DNA of 64,000 nucleotides from Mangifera indica (GCF_011075055.1 NC_058143.1:9873057-9937056), one strand, 5' to 3'. Positions 36,701-47,485 are shown, counted from the first letter of the stretch. Made by a program: numbers and translations. Notes: generated from the letters alone by a model not told the origin.

Positions 36701-38515
36701 GTGACTCACAATTTTGGTTAAATTGTATTACCATTTAAATGTGTGCAATTCTTTTTCTTTCTGCGATTTTTCAAGCATGTGATCTTTAAAGAAGAAAAAA
36801 AGATTATAGAAAGTTTGTCGGAATTAAGGAATGAAAAGTTTAAAACACTGTATAACATTTTAGTTGGCCTGAAACTTTTACCAAGAGTGGTCTTCTTTTC
36901 CATTGTTGGTAGATTCAAGGGCTTAATCATTTACCTAAATAAGAATCCATTATCTTCAAAACTTTTATAATGTAACAATGGTATGACCTTTAGCTAGAGA
37001 GAATAAAGGATAGACAAAATAGAATATTAGAGACAAAACACATACATTTATTGCTGTGACATTGTGCCAAGATGTGTTTTTTGAATGTAAAATAGGATTC
37101 CATGTTAGCTTTGATTGTAGGAATACAATGTATTGTTGTCTAATTGTCACGAACTTGTTTTGAAACTTTTGTAAAATAGTTGTTGTTCAACTTGCCCCTA
37201 TATGTATAAATGAATTAATTGATTATGAGAGTATAAAGATACATCATACATTCTATATCTTACACAAGTTATGACATGTCTTTCAAATCAGCCATTTATG
37301 GACTTTTAACAAATGAAATTATGCCTAATCAAAACTAGTGTGTAGTCTTAACCATTTAGGTGTTGCTGTATACACATGAGAAGATATGGCATTGCATACT
37401 TTTGGAAATTATAATCACAATGTGGCTTATGTGGGTACAGTGCATTAAATAAGTGGAGATATCTAATTACAATATGATGCACTACATAAGCCCATAGACT
37501 GGAGATATCTGATTTTAATATTGGATCCACCATATAATCCTATAAACTAGAAATGTCTAATTTTATTATGGTACACATGTTTTTTTTCTCCTAGAATTAA
37601 AAAGAATTTCATATAAAGTAGTTTTGATATTTTTAGAATCACTCTGTGTGCCCCCCCAGCACTGTTTGCCATGTTTTAGCCTTTTTTCCATAACTAAACT
37701 AGGACTTTCCGACTTTTACTCATTTTTTTATTAAAAAACATTCTTTGGCTTGTATAGTATGCTAGTGTCATTCAAATATTGTGGTGATCTGGTGATAAAT
37801 TTACTCTACCTAGAAGTTTGATTTGATTTAAGATCAATTACTGGAAAATTCCTGCCTAAAGTGATAGCCTTACCAATATCTGAAGTACATTTTTCCTGCA
37901 ACTTTTCTGTGCACTTTTCCTTTGGCTCGTCATATTTAAATTCTTGTTGTCAAAGATGAATTATAGAAGATATAAGATTATAACAGATAGTCTCAAAAAA
38001 GAAGTATAGAAGGCTTAGTATCATAAATGATAGCCTCAAAAAAGTATACGGGTTGATGTGCCTCTGAGTGATTTGGCAAATTTCAAAGGATGGGAAAGCT
38101 TCATAATATTCTTCAGTTAATGTGCTTTTTATATTTTGAATGAACTTTGGACTGACTTGGAGAAATTTAAAGTCATTAAGAAATTATATATGTCAATACT
38201 TTTGACAAATTTGCTTATAAAATGGAAAAGGAGCTTATGAGTGATACAGCAACTTCTTTTAGATGGCTAACACAAGCCCAGGAAGATGTAGTCTAAATTT
38301 AATTGTTATATGTGAATGTTTATAATTCTGCCAATAGTATTCCTTTCAGCACTGAGGTTATCTGAACTGGCAACTTAGTTTATCACCAAATGTGACATAA
38401 AGCAAGGATCATAGGAGATTTGCTGACTCTCGTGATTTGTAATGGCATTAACAACTTTATGTATTGTTGCAGGACGCCACAACTGAAAGAAACCAATGAC
38501 TTTGCAGATAAATAA
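30738..38515 (+). CDS. J-domain (DnaJ-type) co-chaperone, six exons
   Basis: Exons: 30738-30767, 35474-35551, 35717-35792, 36229-36301, 36471-36541 and 38473-38515, all with GT-AG introns. Spliced, they give about 123 residues. The product is a small J protein that would stimulate Hsp70 ATPase; no signal or membrane segment is seen. Helix I starts [13 protein letters not shown], the RLNYRRLAL helix precedes the HPD loop (WHPDKH), then [14 protein letters not shown]. After the J domain a short tail reads [18 protein letters not shown] and ends NDFADK. This matches a plant-conserved short J-protein family. Odd points: in exon 4 one base seems missing after VLSD (GATCTGCC at 36237-36244 where GATCCTGCC would keep frame), and intron 1 (4.7 kb) holds an LTR-derived element. 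With the missing base restored every junction keeps frame. A sequencing error or a recent lesion are both possible. Confidence 0.85.
31127..31368 (-). repeat. LTR-like repeat, left copy (inverted relative to right copy)
   Basis: On the minus strand it runs TGATACAGTTTGGAACTGGC ... CAGTCCACATCA. It contains a TATA box (TATATAAG, minus strand, 31294-31301) followed about 60-70 bases later by an AATAAAA signal near 31245-31255, the order expected in an LTR (U3, TATA, R with poly(A) signal, U5). It aligns along most of its length with the inverse of 33319-33597, which has about 30 extra bases near its TATA box. Confidence 0.75.
31436..31790 (-). pseudogene. captured fragment of a lysine/histidine-transporter-like (LHT) amino acid permease
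   Basis: Minus strand. The frame resembles the middle of plant LHT transporters (amino acid/auxin permease family): [20 protein letters not shown], then [31 protein letters not shown], and a membrane helix ending [17 protein letters not shown]. Upstream, '[20 protein letters not shown]' matches the preceding helix end and loop. About 110 of the family's ~440 residues remain. It stops right after LEKPA (TGA), where the next sequence runs into an element-like tail ('LEDKEA') and the purine tract. No start codon of its own; it cannot encode a transporter. Lack of introns suggests capture from RNA or from within one or two exons. It is in a different frame from the upstream long ORF. Confidence 0.75.
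31774..33288 (-). CDS. long open frame of unknown function inside the intronic element, one in-frame stop
   Basis: Starting ATG at 33288 and ending at 31774, the frame is open for about 505 codons except a single TAG at 32746-32748. The first part ([20 protein letters not shown]) is helical and charged, with a direct repeat [11 protein letters not shown] / [11 protein letters not shown] at about residues 31-52. The rest is acidic, Ser/Thr- and Val-rich and low in structure ([34 protein letters not shown]). No RT, protease or knuckle motif is seen. By position after the LTR it could be a derived gag-like product, but I do not recognise the family. It could also be captured host sequence. Confidence 0.5.
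33319..33597 (+). repeat. LTR-like repeat, right copy
   Basis: On the plus strand it runs TGATTTGGCCTGAAACTGGT ... TTTAGTCCACATCA. It has a TATA box TATATAAG at 33422-33429 and an AATAAAA word near 33468-33475. Its transcription direction is the same as that of the host J-protein gene, so it could initiate transcripts toward exon 2. It is the inverse of the left copy. Confidence 0.75.
34569..34700. repeat. imperfect direct duplication in intron 1
   Basis: Two adjacent units of about 66 bases: 'aaagaatgtcttacatctaa' then 'ttgaataacatcaacagtga', repeated as 'aaagaatgccttagacctcc' then 'ttgaataacatcaacaatgg'. It is non-coding and lies in intron 1 of the J-protein gene. Confidence 0.6.
36542..38472 (+). 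other. intron 5 of the J-protein gene with a three-unit tandem repeat
   Basis: A 1.9-kb intron. At about 37448-37570 a unit of roughly 48 bases occurs three times with drift: 'tggagatatctaattacaatatg', 'actggagatatctgattttaatat', 'actagaaatgtctaattttattat'. There is a run of C at 37650-37658. No gene is seen on either strand. Confidence 0.5.
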
Positions 38516-39479
38516 GATCTGTTCATTACAATGTTGGTGAGATAGACCTCTTAAACTTGCTCTTGTCGACTCAGATCTCTGCAATTGAAAATTTCCAATT
38601 CGCATGAATTTCAGAATTACTGTGTGAATTGAAGGAGTAGATTGTATGGAATTGCCAAGGCAGCTGCAGATGGGCCTGAGTATGTTTGTACTGTTACATT
38701 TTATACAGTATCAATCCATATCAGTAATTAGGAAATAATTCTTTCGAGAAGAAAGCTCATTTTATGTGGCTCTGAGATATATTGAGATGTGAATATGTGA
38801 AAGATACGATTTACCCATTCGATTCAATTCAATCATCTATCATCTGTCGACTAATCTTAAAAGTTCTTGCTTCTTGTTGGTTCAATTCAGCAGATTTTTA
38901 CTTTTTGCCTTAGAAATTGTTTTAAGTGGCAAATTCCCAGTTATATGACAGCAACTCATTATAATGACAGTAGCAGTTGATGCTTTGTCAAGAAAGTTGA
39001 GCACCATGCATGTAAAAAAAAATGAAATTTTTTGTTCAAATTTCAGGCCGTGCTATGAGTGTTTTATAAGCGATAACTGTACTTGGTTTTATGTAAAGTA
39101 CCTTCATTTTTATTCTTTATAAGTTATACTGCAACCCCAAAATTTGCATTAAATTATATAAAATTAATTAATGATTATACTTGATATCGTTTTCAGGTCA
39201 TAAATTCAAGCAAGCTTTTGAATGGACCTCAAAGGTTTTAAACCACTTTCAACCTTTCAAAAAGTCTAAGCAGTTGGCCCTACAAAATTAATCGTCAAAT
39301 TAATAATGGATTTTGATTTTACATCACGTGAATGAGTAATCGCTTCAGCATTTATAATGAATATTAATTTAAGTATTAATTATTAATTATTATTATATCA
39401 TTAAATATTATTTTATTTTTAATTATTATCTAATTAAATAATAATATATTATCATTTATCTCTAAATTAATGAAAATGG
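38516..39479 (+). other. 3' UTR and downstream region of the J-protein gene
   Basis: Follows the TAA at 38513-38515. No definite poly(A) signal is singled out; AT-rich sequence with no other gene extends to the hAT remnant near 39480. Confidence 0.4.
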
Positions 39480-39658
39480 TTAGCATGAGGCGTAAAAAGT
39501 AGGCACGACCTAATGCAAGCACTATCGAATCATACCAAAGCCTGCATTTATGGTGGGTCATGTTGGGGGTTGCATGCAAAGCCCATACCCTGACCTAACA
39601 TGGCTGGCTTTGTAAATTATTAAAAGGAAATGCAAAACAAAAAACCAATTGCAATGAC

Positions 39659-39770
39659 TAGGGTTGGATTCGAGCTGAGCTTGAGCTCAGCTCGGTTTAT
39701 ATATAGCCAAGTTCGAATTCGATTCGACTTGTTTTTCATTATTAAAACGACGTCGTTTTGTATCAAAATT
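39659..39770. mobile_element. truncated copy of a small hAT MITE family
   Basis: Begins TAGGGTTGGATTCGAGCTGA and continues to 'aacgacgtcgttttgtatca', matching the left halves of complete copies at 57685-57927 and 44375-44622. Its right half is missing; the Mutator-type piece follows directly. Confidence 0.7.
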
Positions 39771-39957
39771 TTAAAGTTTAGAGGGGCAAAAAATAGATTC
39801 TCTTTTAGTTTATTTTTAATATTATAGAGAAAATAACGATTTTACCCTTACCACCGTTAATTTTAACTATTCATGGGTGAGTGTTTGGTGTTTTCATAGT
39901 TAAATAGTGAAAACTTGAGATTGCAGCATACCTTGGATGGGAAATAGTCGTTTGGCC
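39771..39957. repeat. one end of a Mutator-type foldback element
   Basis: Contains 'aacgattttacccttaccac', 'gcataccttggatgggaaat' and 'agtcgtttggcc', closely matching the right end of the complete element at 46789-47485. The other end is absent here. Confidence 0.7.
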
Positions 39958-40029
39958 TAAATTTAATTGCATAAGATGGAATAAAATTAGCAGAAAATGG
40001 AATAGGAAAAAGTAGACATACAATTACTA

Positions 40030-40995
40030 ATATTTCATTATTTCTTTCATGTTTTCAACAATATTACAACATGTGTAAGCAAATGAGATTAAAAGAAAAA
40101 TTGAAATTTGATATTAAATTTTGTCAAAACTCACCATATTTAATGTTAAAAATCTTGTGAATGTTATTAAAATATTATCACTCAATATTTTAATACACAA
40201 CCTAAAGGTCATAAGAAACCTATAGTCTTTGCTAAATATGAATGGGAAGTTAGGACTATTTTAATGAATATTTTTAGATCCTCTAAATAATTCTACTGGT
40301 TGATGTTTGAAATTAATTTTTCTACATGTCTAGTTTTATATTGTATGATAAATATTAGTTTTATTTTCAAAGAATATAGATATTATAAAGTTTTTGAACT
40401 TATTGCATGTTCAATGGAAGCAAAAAATATTGACAAGATACACCTTTATTGTTTGCTTTATCTATTGTAGTAGATCAAAAGGTAAATTATTTGGAGTAAA
40501 AAAATTTGTTAAAAGTTATTAAAAAAAATCTAGAGACATCTTTATTATTAACAACGACAAAAGATATTAGAATTTTTTTAGTTGAAATATATTCAATTTA
40601 TAAAGTAAAATATGAAAACAATACAAATATATCACAACCGGTTCGCGTTCAAGGACATCTAAATAACTAGTAGATTCAAGCACTTCTTTTAATGAATTTA
40701 CAAATTTTATAAACAATGATAATTTGTCTAAAATTATAAATGAAAATAATGATATTTTTGCATGGTGAAAAGTACATAAAAAAATTATCAAGTACTTTTC
40801 ACTATGACACATGATTTATCATCGTTTTTAGATGTTATTGAAACATCAAAATTGACTTTTAGTATATATAAATGTGTATTAGATGATAAGAGATTAACTT
40901 TATATCCAAGTGTTATTGAAATTATTATGTGCATAAAAGGGTGGATGATGACAGATTTTAAGTTACAAAACTACGTTGTTGAAGGATATATTTAA
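40030..40995 (+). pseudogene. hAT transposase C-terminal region (degenerate)
   Basis: The best-preserved part is the hAT dimerisation domain at 40740-40975: 'NDIFAWWK', then 'VLFTMTHDLSSFLDVIETSK', 'LDDKRLTLYPSVIEIIMCIK' and GW. In the family this reads 'D.L.WWk....yPvLs.mArDiLsipvStvaSEs.FS..grvl...RssL.p..veal.c..dW'. The Ser/Glu core is lost. Upstream to 40030 only weak traces and many stops remain. Confidence 0.65.
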
Positions 40996-41340
40996 AGATT
41001 TATAAAAAAGGTAAAAAAATTTTATACTTATAAATTGTGATTTATTTTATTTTATTGACTTAATTTTCTTTATCACGTAACCACAATTTTCCTTAGTTAT
41101 AATTGAGGGCTTCTTAATAAAATTTCATAATTCTTATCTTTATTTATTTATAAAAAATTTTGAAAATTAATAATTTTAAAAAATTAAAAATTAAATTGTT
41201 AGTGGGTAGCTACAAAACACATGGTTTAACCCACCAAAATGTCTATGGAAGGATGACCCACCATGCTATGGGTCAAGCCCCCTTGGCATGGTATGCTGCA
41301 CTATATTAGACATAGTTTGGTAAATCATGGTAGTGACTTT

Positions 41341-43140
41341 ACAAATCAACATATATTATAATAAATATATATAGTTTTATTGATTGATATAAATTATATT
41401 TAATTTAAAGTACATAAAATTTATATATACTAATAATAAGTATTAATTTGTGTATTGATAATTATGTATTATAATCTGATTATATATTGTTTAATTTCTA
41501 ATTTAAAATAATTTATTCATTTGATAATATATTATTATTGATATATAATTTAATATTTATTATTTATGTATATAATTTTATTAAAAAAAGTGCTTCCAAA
41601 TTATTTGTACAATCAAGTTCAAGACATCCCACTTTAAACAATCATATTGGAGAAGAAAAAATCTTTGAATACATATCAAGCATGTAAAATTATTTGTATG
41701 ATAATTTAAATATGTAATATTAAATGTCTTATTTTCTTAAATTGAACAAAAATTATATTTTATTAATTAGTAATATTATATTCACTCATATTTAATATTT
41801 TGGTGTCAATAATAATATATTATTTTATAATTAAATATTACTTTATCTTAATTCAAAAGGTCAAATAACTGTTTTCCATTCAAGGCTTGATGAAACAACA
41901 AATTCTTATTCTTTAAGTTCTAAAAAATCAAATTCTCATCCATCATAAATTTTCATTAATAAATATTGTTCTTTAAGTTCTAAAAAATCAAATTCTCATC
42001 CATCATAAATTTTCATTAATAAATATTGTTTAATTTTCAAGAAATAATCGTTATTCTCTTTTATTGAAATTACAATATGTTAATAATACATTATATAACT
42101 ATTAAATTATTAATATATTTTTACCATTTTAAAAATTTACATTTAAACATTTAAAAATATCAAAACTTCAACTAACCTTGCAATGTTATGTTTTGATCAA
42201 TTCTTTTAATGTATAATTATTATTTTTGAAATTACCAAAGGGTATATTTCAAAAAATTCAAAATGCCTCCAAACTTTTTTGAAGTTCTGAAAAAGCCTCT
42301 AAAATTTTCTCAACACTCCTAATATTTTCAAAATTTATAAGTTACCCCTAAACATACTTAAAACTCTAACCAACCCTAAAATAGTGTGTTTTATTCAATT
42401 TTTTTTAAATGTAACTATTATTTTTTTTTTAACTTTTGAGAGGTATATTAAAAATTTGAAAATGTCAAAAACACCCCAAAATTGTTTTAAATTTCTAAAA
42501 CCTCTTAAAAAATTTATTAACATCACTAAATTTTTAGAAATTACAATTCATCCATAAGCATAAATATTTTGAAAAGGAAAAATATGATAGAAAAATCTAT
42601 GTGAAATGTCTTCTTGTCCTTTCACTTAATGGAACTTACTAACGGAAGTGAATAATGAGTGAGAATCTAGTTTTTAAACTTATAATATGAGAATTTGTCA
42701 TTTCATCAAACCTTATGTGAGATATAATCTTTTTCCAATCACATAGCACATTCACATTGATACTCAATCTGGTACTCGTTATAAGCACATATAACAATAT
42801 TCTTTATTGATTCGAAGGATGGAATCTTTCTTAATATTTTATTTTTTGTACATGATATCACTAAAAATAAGTCCAACTAAAGTTATCAATTTAGAGGTCA
42901 ATAAAATTATATGCGCTAACAGTAAATATTAATTATATAACTATATGTTTTTAAATTGTAGATTAAGTAATACTCAATCATATATTAATAATTGTTTTAA
43001 TTATGAGTGTGTGTAGTTTTGCTTTTTAAGGGGCATTTGGTTTAAGATAATATGAATATTTTATTCGTTTTATATATTAAAATATTTTAATTTTCAATAT
43101 AGTGATAATAAAATCACAATTTCAAAAAAAATTATTTAAT
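41341..43140. other. AT-rich repeat desert with tandem duplications, no gene
   Basis: Very AT-rich. It contains an exact 60-bp duplication (41911-42030) and a diverged duplication of about 195 bp (around 42160-42350 against 42355-42570: 'cttcaactaaccttgcaatg' / 'ctctaaccaaccctaaaata'). 42590-42740 resembles 46640-46740 ('gtcatttcatcaaaccttatg' / 'ttatttcattaaaccttggg'), so the block is probably an old Mutator-like relic. Confidence 0.45.
41911..42030. repeat. perfect tandem duplication of a 60-bp unit
   Basis: Unit 41911-41970 is followed by an identical unit 41971-42030 (both begin CTTTAAGTTCTAAAAAATCA and end AATAAATATTGTT). No mismatch is seen, so the duplication is either recent or an assembly effect. 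Confidence 0.9.
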
Positions 43141-43363
43141 TAATTAATCCAAGGATTGTAAAACTGGACCGGACTGGGCACGAACTGATGCCTCCAGTGG
43201 TTTTGCAGTTGAAATAGTTGTTTTCATCAAATATTTGGATGGATGGCGACTGGGCCGGCGGTTGGATTCCGGTTTGCGGTCCAGTCCGGTTTAAAATTAG
43301 CTCCGGTCCATAAGTTTATACACTTTAAATTTTAAATTTCTTGAAACAGAACAAAACCAAAGC

Positions 43364-43439
43364 GCAACGCCGACAACGCAAGGAAGGACTGCAATAATGG
43401 CGTGGCGTTTTTAGTCCTTCCTTGCGTTGTCGGCGTTGC
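43364..43439. repeat. perfect 27-bp inverted repeat (hairpin) with 22-base loop
   Basis: The left arm 43364-43390 (GCAACGCCGACAACGCAAGG, then AAGGACT) is the exact reverse complement of 43413-43439. The arms are about 59% GC within sequence that is otherwise about two-thirds AT. The loop is 43391-43412. Confidence 0.95.
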
Positions 43440-43659
43440 TCCAGCCCTTCTGCTACAGGATCTAGTGGTGGGGTTGTGAAGTCCACGCGGTTCAGCGTCT
43501 TTTAATTAGACGGTTTGTCTGATTGTGGGATGAAGATGAAGAGAGAAGAGCTGGTGGTGGGTTTGTTGAGGTTTCAGAGCATTTGTGCGACTGTTAATGA
43601 AGGACAACCCATTTGACCATACAACCTTTTTTTTTAAGGTACATGCTTGCCTATATATA

Positions 43660-43663
<4 letters not shown>

Positions 43664-43690
<27 letters not shown>
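43664..43690. repeat. (TG)n microsatellite
   Basis: Thirteen and a half uninterrupted TG units, preceded by a short TA run. Confidence 0.95.
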
Positions 43691-44374
43691 AGTATTTACT
43701 TACCCTTTTCCCATCATATTGGATCGAGGTTGTTTGGTGTGCGAAAGAGTTTATGCTTATTAAGTGTTTGGTGTACGTCCTGAGTGGAGTGTCTTCATTG
43801 AATGTACATATAGAATTGATGGGGTGACTTGGTATCTAAATTCATAGGATTTTATTGCTTTATGTGCAAAGATGTTACCTGTTTGATGAGATTTGTAATG
43901 TAGAAATTAAGTTCATTATAGTTGGCTAAATGTTTGAATAGGGATGGGAATTCGAGGAAAATGTGTATCTAATGTTTCTCGCATGCTAGTGCTTCTGTTT
44001 TGTTGTTCTTTTGAATCAAAAGACTATGGAAAGCAATACCTGAAGGCGATTTTAAACTTTAAATGACATGGAGAAGGCATATATTGGTGGCCTTTGTTTC
44101 AGTTAACAACAAAACGACACAGTTTTGGAGAAGTAATATGTGGCCGAATTTGCTTAGAAACACATGGTTAGATTGTGGGAGATTATGCTTTTTGTGCTTT
44201 CAGTGGAAAGTTGGTCTGACTGTCAAAACGATACAGCTAATTCAGTCATAATCAGAGTTTAAAACGGTTTAAGATTTAATCCAATTCTTAAAATCTCGAA
44301 ATAATCTATAATTTCACATCATAAAATAAATAAATATATTATTGACATGAAACATATTTTACAATGCATAAAAC

Positions 44375-44622
44375 TAGTGCTGACCTCAAACCGAGTTTGT
44401 TCGAGCTTAAGTTCAAGCTTGGCTCGAACAAGCTCGGTTGAGCTTGAGCTTGAATTCGAGTTATTCGTCAAATTTTTTAATTAAAAATTTTGATACAAAA
44501 CGACATTATTTTGATCAATATATATTAAAACGACGTCATTTTAATAACGAAAAATGAATCGAATTAAATTTGAATCTAGTTTGAACTTGACTTTTACGAG
44601 TTCGAGTTTGAATCTAGCCCTA
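44375..44622. mobile_element. small hAT MITE (248 bp) with 7/8 target duplication
   Basis: Ends TAGTGCTGACCTCAAACCGA and, reverse strand of the right end, TAGGGCTAGATTCAAACTCG. Flanked by CATAAAAC (44367-44374) and CACAAAAC (44623-44630), 7 of 8 identical. The centre carries 'acgacgtcattttaa' and 'aaaacgacatt' in inverted arrangement. Same family as 57685-57927 and 39659-39770. Confidence 0.8.
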
Positions 44623-45365
44623 CACAAAACAAATAGTTTAACATAATAAGCATAATTTAATAGCACAAAATCCTAATTTTTGTCTAGTAATCTTTTAAAA
44701 ATATTTAATTAAAATAATATATTTTGTTATAATCAATTAAACCTAAAATAATAATTATTTATAAATATTAAATTTATCAAATACAATAATAATATCTTCC
44801 TTATTTCCATTTTAAGTTAGCTGACATTGACTTTTGCCAAATACAATTGATTGCATATATATTAGATATTTCAAAAAAAATAATAATTTAATTTTAAACA
44901 GTTTCTAGAGTCTCAATGATTAAGATTTTGTGCAACTACAACATAGAAAAATATCTTTTAAATTAATCTTTTTATACAAAATTATATATAGAAATAATTG
45001 AGGTGACAAATAAAATAACAATTTCTAAACTTTAAATATATATATATATATAAAATAAAATTATTTATACTTATAACAAATATTAATTTAAATATTCATA
45101 ATAAATATTATTTTACTATTAAATAAGAAAAATAAATACAAATAATTAACATTAGACGACAACAACAAAAATTAAGAACTGAAAGAAGAAAATATCTTTC
45201 CAACAAACTTTGGATAAAACAAAAGTATCATCACAAACCCTGACTGTGTGTTACGCACCAGATCACCCAGGAACGACGGTAATGTTACCGCGCCGGATAA
45301 ATATGAAAATTAATAACAAGAAAGCAAATTAAGGGATTTGCTCTTTTTATCCAAAAATTAATCTA
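44623..45365. other. AT-rich intergenic sequence and 3' flank of the cyclotransferase gene
   Basis: Low-complexity AT-rich sequence with (TA)n near 45037-45052. The final ~100 bases before the stop at 45366 should include the 3' UTR (minus strand). No other gene is seen. Confidence 0.4.
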
Positions 45366-45938
45366 TCATTCTGAAGATGAAGCAATAAATATACGAATTT
45401 GATCCAAAAAACTCAAATTCTGCGGCCGATCCTTTCTTCTCACATACCCTTTTGCTTCTTTTTCTGAATAAATCCCAAATCCCTTATTCCCATTCCTTCT
45501 CCAAAGCTCTTTATCGTAACTTTTATCTGCAAAATACGCCTCCACGCACTCTATCTCTACCGAATTTTCTTCGTTCTCCTTCTCATCTTCCGCCGCTGCA
45601 GCCACCACACGAATCGGTAACCGCTGGTAGTGGCCACGAGTGGTGCCTTCCAGCTCGTCCATGCGGGCGAGGCCGCAGGCGGAGACGCCGTATAGTTCCC
45701 CTGTCACGCGGAGGCCGGAGCCGGGGAAGTTGAGGAGGAAAGGAACCTTGTAGGGACCGCAAACGAGGGGGAATTTGTCTACGGTTGTGTAGGTGCCCTT
45801 GAAGACAGCGTCTCCGGTTCGCATTAGATCTTGGATCAGGGTGTGGTTGGAGAAACCGCGCTTGAGGGTACCGTAGGTGAAAATGAAGGTAGTTATACAA
45901 GGAGTTTGGGCGGTTTCGATTCCCATGGCCATGACCAT
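45366..45938 (-). CDS. gamma-glutamylcyclotransferase / AIG2-like protein, intronless
   Basis: 190 residues, a usual length for plant AIG2-like/GGCT-fold proteins of the gamma-glutamylaminecyclotransferase type. The substrate loop FTYGTLKRG lies at about 20-28, and the probable catalytic Glu is E97 in [14 protein letters not shown] and a late [11 protein letters not shown] stretch also fit. The fold would release 5-oxoproline from gamma-glutamyl compounds; substrate cannot be read from sequence. Cytosolic by default; no transit peptide is seen. Three ATGs lie in frame near the start (residues 1, 3, 5); the first was taken. The coding region is GC-richer than its surroundings, as an active gene should be. 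An antisense open frame across it is a shadow. Confidence 0.9.
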   Translation of the reverse strand: MVMAMGIETAQTPCITTFIFTYGTLKRGFSNHTLIQDLMRTGDAVFKGTYTTVDKFPLVCGPYKVPFLLNFPGSGLRVTGELYGVSACGLARMDELEGTTRGHYQRLPIRVVAAAAEDEKENEENSVEIECVEAYFADKSYDKELWRRNGNKGFGIYSEKEAKGYVRRKDRPQNLSFLDQIRIFIASSSE

Positions 45939-46007
45939 GAGTGAAGATTTTGACAGAAAAAGAAGAGAGGAGATGTTTGTTACGGAGAAAGTTTGAGATC
46001 GAAGGGA

Positions 46008-46015
46008 TTTAAATA
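46008..46015 (-). promoter_or_regulatory. TATA-like box of the cyclotransferase gene
   Basis: On the minus strand TATTTAAA lies about 70 bases before the first ATG, followed by a CT-rich leader (CTCCTCTCTTCTTTTTCTGT), the typical plant arrangement. Confidence 0.55.
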
Positions 46016-46788
46016 CGTATGAGGGAGGATTGTTTGTACTTTGCCTGACGCCTCAACCAACGATACTTACTAATATACGCAAAATTACGAACGTCCACCC
46101 AAAGTTCCGTGAAATAAAATTTCATCTTCTGAGTTTGAAACAGACAATTTCTTGCCATTTATCAAAGCTAATCATTGATTTAAACTTTAAATATTATGGT
46201 TGAGAGATGATAAACCGTTAATTTATCCCTAAAGTTTAAAATTATTACAATAACATCCTCATTGAATTTATGCAAGTTTTCCTTATCTTGTTCAAAAAAC
46301 TGTCATATTCATCTAATTTCAAAATATAATTATTAACTCTAATAGTTTTAAATTAATGAGGAATATTCTAAAATTTTAAAAACTCTTTTAAACTTTCAAA
46401 AAAACTGCTTAAATAACTTTTCTAATATTTTCGAAAATTATAGTTTAACCATAAATACATGATTATATGTCATTGATATTTCTATTCGTAATTGTATTAG
46501 TAAAATTTTTTATTATTTTTAATTGAAAGTATTATACATTAGGGTACACAAATTTAATAAAAATTTGTGGATAAAGTATTGTACAGCTTAAAGGGTTTTT
46601 AGTTTTTTTTTTTAAATTTATAAAAATTTAACAAATTTTATTGACGAATTTAATAGATGGATATGAAATTAACTTTTTCAAATATGAAAGTTTAAAATAT
46701 GTTATTTCATTAAACCTTGGGTGGAACATATTAATTTGGCCTATTTATATAGAAGCTTTGTAGCAATTGTCGTTTGTACATATATTTA
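46016..46788. repeat. upstream region plus old Mutator-like relic
   Basis: 46016-46180 is gene-proximal. From about 46190 to 46740 the sequence ends in 'tttcattaaaccttgggtgg...aatttggcc', a terminal-repeat style shared with 15097-17142 and 42590-42740. No transposase. The last nine bases (46780-46788) are the target duplication of the next element. Confidence 0.45.
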
Positions 46789-47485
46789 GGCCAAAGGACT
46801 ATTTCCCACCCAAAATATGCGCATTTCTCAAGTTTTCCCCCGTTAACTTTAAAAATATCATTTACCCACTCATAGGTTGTTAAAATTAATTAAGTTCATT
46901 ACTTATATTTTTTCCCCCCTAAACCCTAAAAATTAATAATTTCACCCCAACCCAAGTTTTAGAAAATGGCATTCCCCCTTAGGGTTTTCAATTTTCAAAT
47001 TCAATTTTTTGGTGTCATTTCTTCCTCTCCAGTGACCTCTAGGTGACAACTCTTCCTCTCTGACATGGTCTGCTTCCGATGGCTCTCTTGGGAGTGGACT
47101 TCGACAAAGACGTTTCATTTTCGTCAATAAGCACTCCTAGGAGAGCCATTGGAAGGAGACTGCGTCGGAGAGAAAGAGGCATCACCTGGAGGTCACCGGA
47201 GAGGAAGAAAAAGGCGTCGAAAAATTGAATCTGAAAAATTGAAAACCCTAGGGAGGAAAATGCTGCTTTTTAAAGCTTGAGTTAGGAAAATTGTTAGTTT
47301 TTAGGGTTTAGGGGGGGAAATTAAATCAAATTTAAGTATATTTTTTATAATACAGATAAAATGACGATTTTACCCTTGAAATCGTTAGTTTTAACCGTTC
47401 ACAGATGGGTAAATGAGATTTTCAAAGTTAACGGAAGAAATATTGGGAAAACAGCATACCTTGGATGGGAAATAGTCCTTTGGCC
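46789..47485. mobile_element. Mutator-type foldback element with perfect 9-bp target duplication
   Basis: 697 bp. Left end GGCCAAAGGACTATTTCCCA; right end, on the minus strand, GGCCAAAGGACTATTTCCCA, identical over 20 bases. The arms stay similar inward for about 180 bases ('cccctaaaccctaaaaatta' / 'cccctaaaccctaaaaacta') and the centre ('gagagccattgg', 'ggtcaccggagaggaag') is also partly self-complementary. Both sides carry ATATATTTA (46780-46788 and 47486-47494). No transposase. The central GC-rich part may be captured sequence. Confidence 0.9.

Larger units (their letters stand above)
39480..41340 (+). mobile_element. degenerate hAT transposon (Ac-like), with nested MITE pieces
   Basis: The ends are GC-richer than the interior ('aggcacgacctaatgcaag...ggtgggtcatgttgggg' at left, 'gatgacccaccatgctatgggtc' at right), like other Ac-type hAT copies in the window. 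The plus-strand centre carries transposase remnants. Two foreign pieces lie in its left part: a truncated hAT MITE (39659-39770) and a Mutator-type end (39770-39957). Exact edges and target duplication are not fixed. Confidence 0.55.
43141..44374. other. GC-richer island with a perfect inverted repeat; possible unannotated transcript
   Basis: 43150-43320 has 'ggaccggactggg' and 'gtccagtccggttt' words in inverted arrangement, like the ends of a MITE. A perfect 27-bp hairpin follows (43364-43439). A 28-codon ATG frame at 43529-43615 starts MKMKREELVVGLLRF and is not recognised. A (TG)n microsatellite lies at 43664-43690. A 62-codon frame at 44063-44251 is also unrecognised. The GC-rich patch could be the first exon of an unknown gene; I cannot support one. 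Confidence 0.35.

Noticed and set aside
43529..43615. Short ATG frame (28 codons) as a real exon
   Set aside because: Ends in a stop before any convincing splice donor and has no recognised match; kept only as a remark.
45452..45900. Two further open frames (one on each strand) over the cyclotransferase gene
   Set aside because: Both are composition shadows of the clear GGCT/AIG2-like frame; Arg/Pro-rich with no domain.
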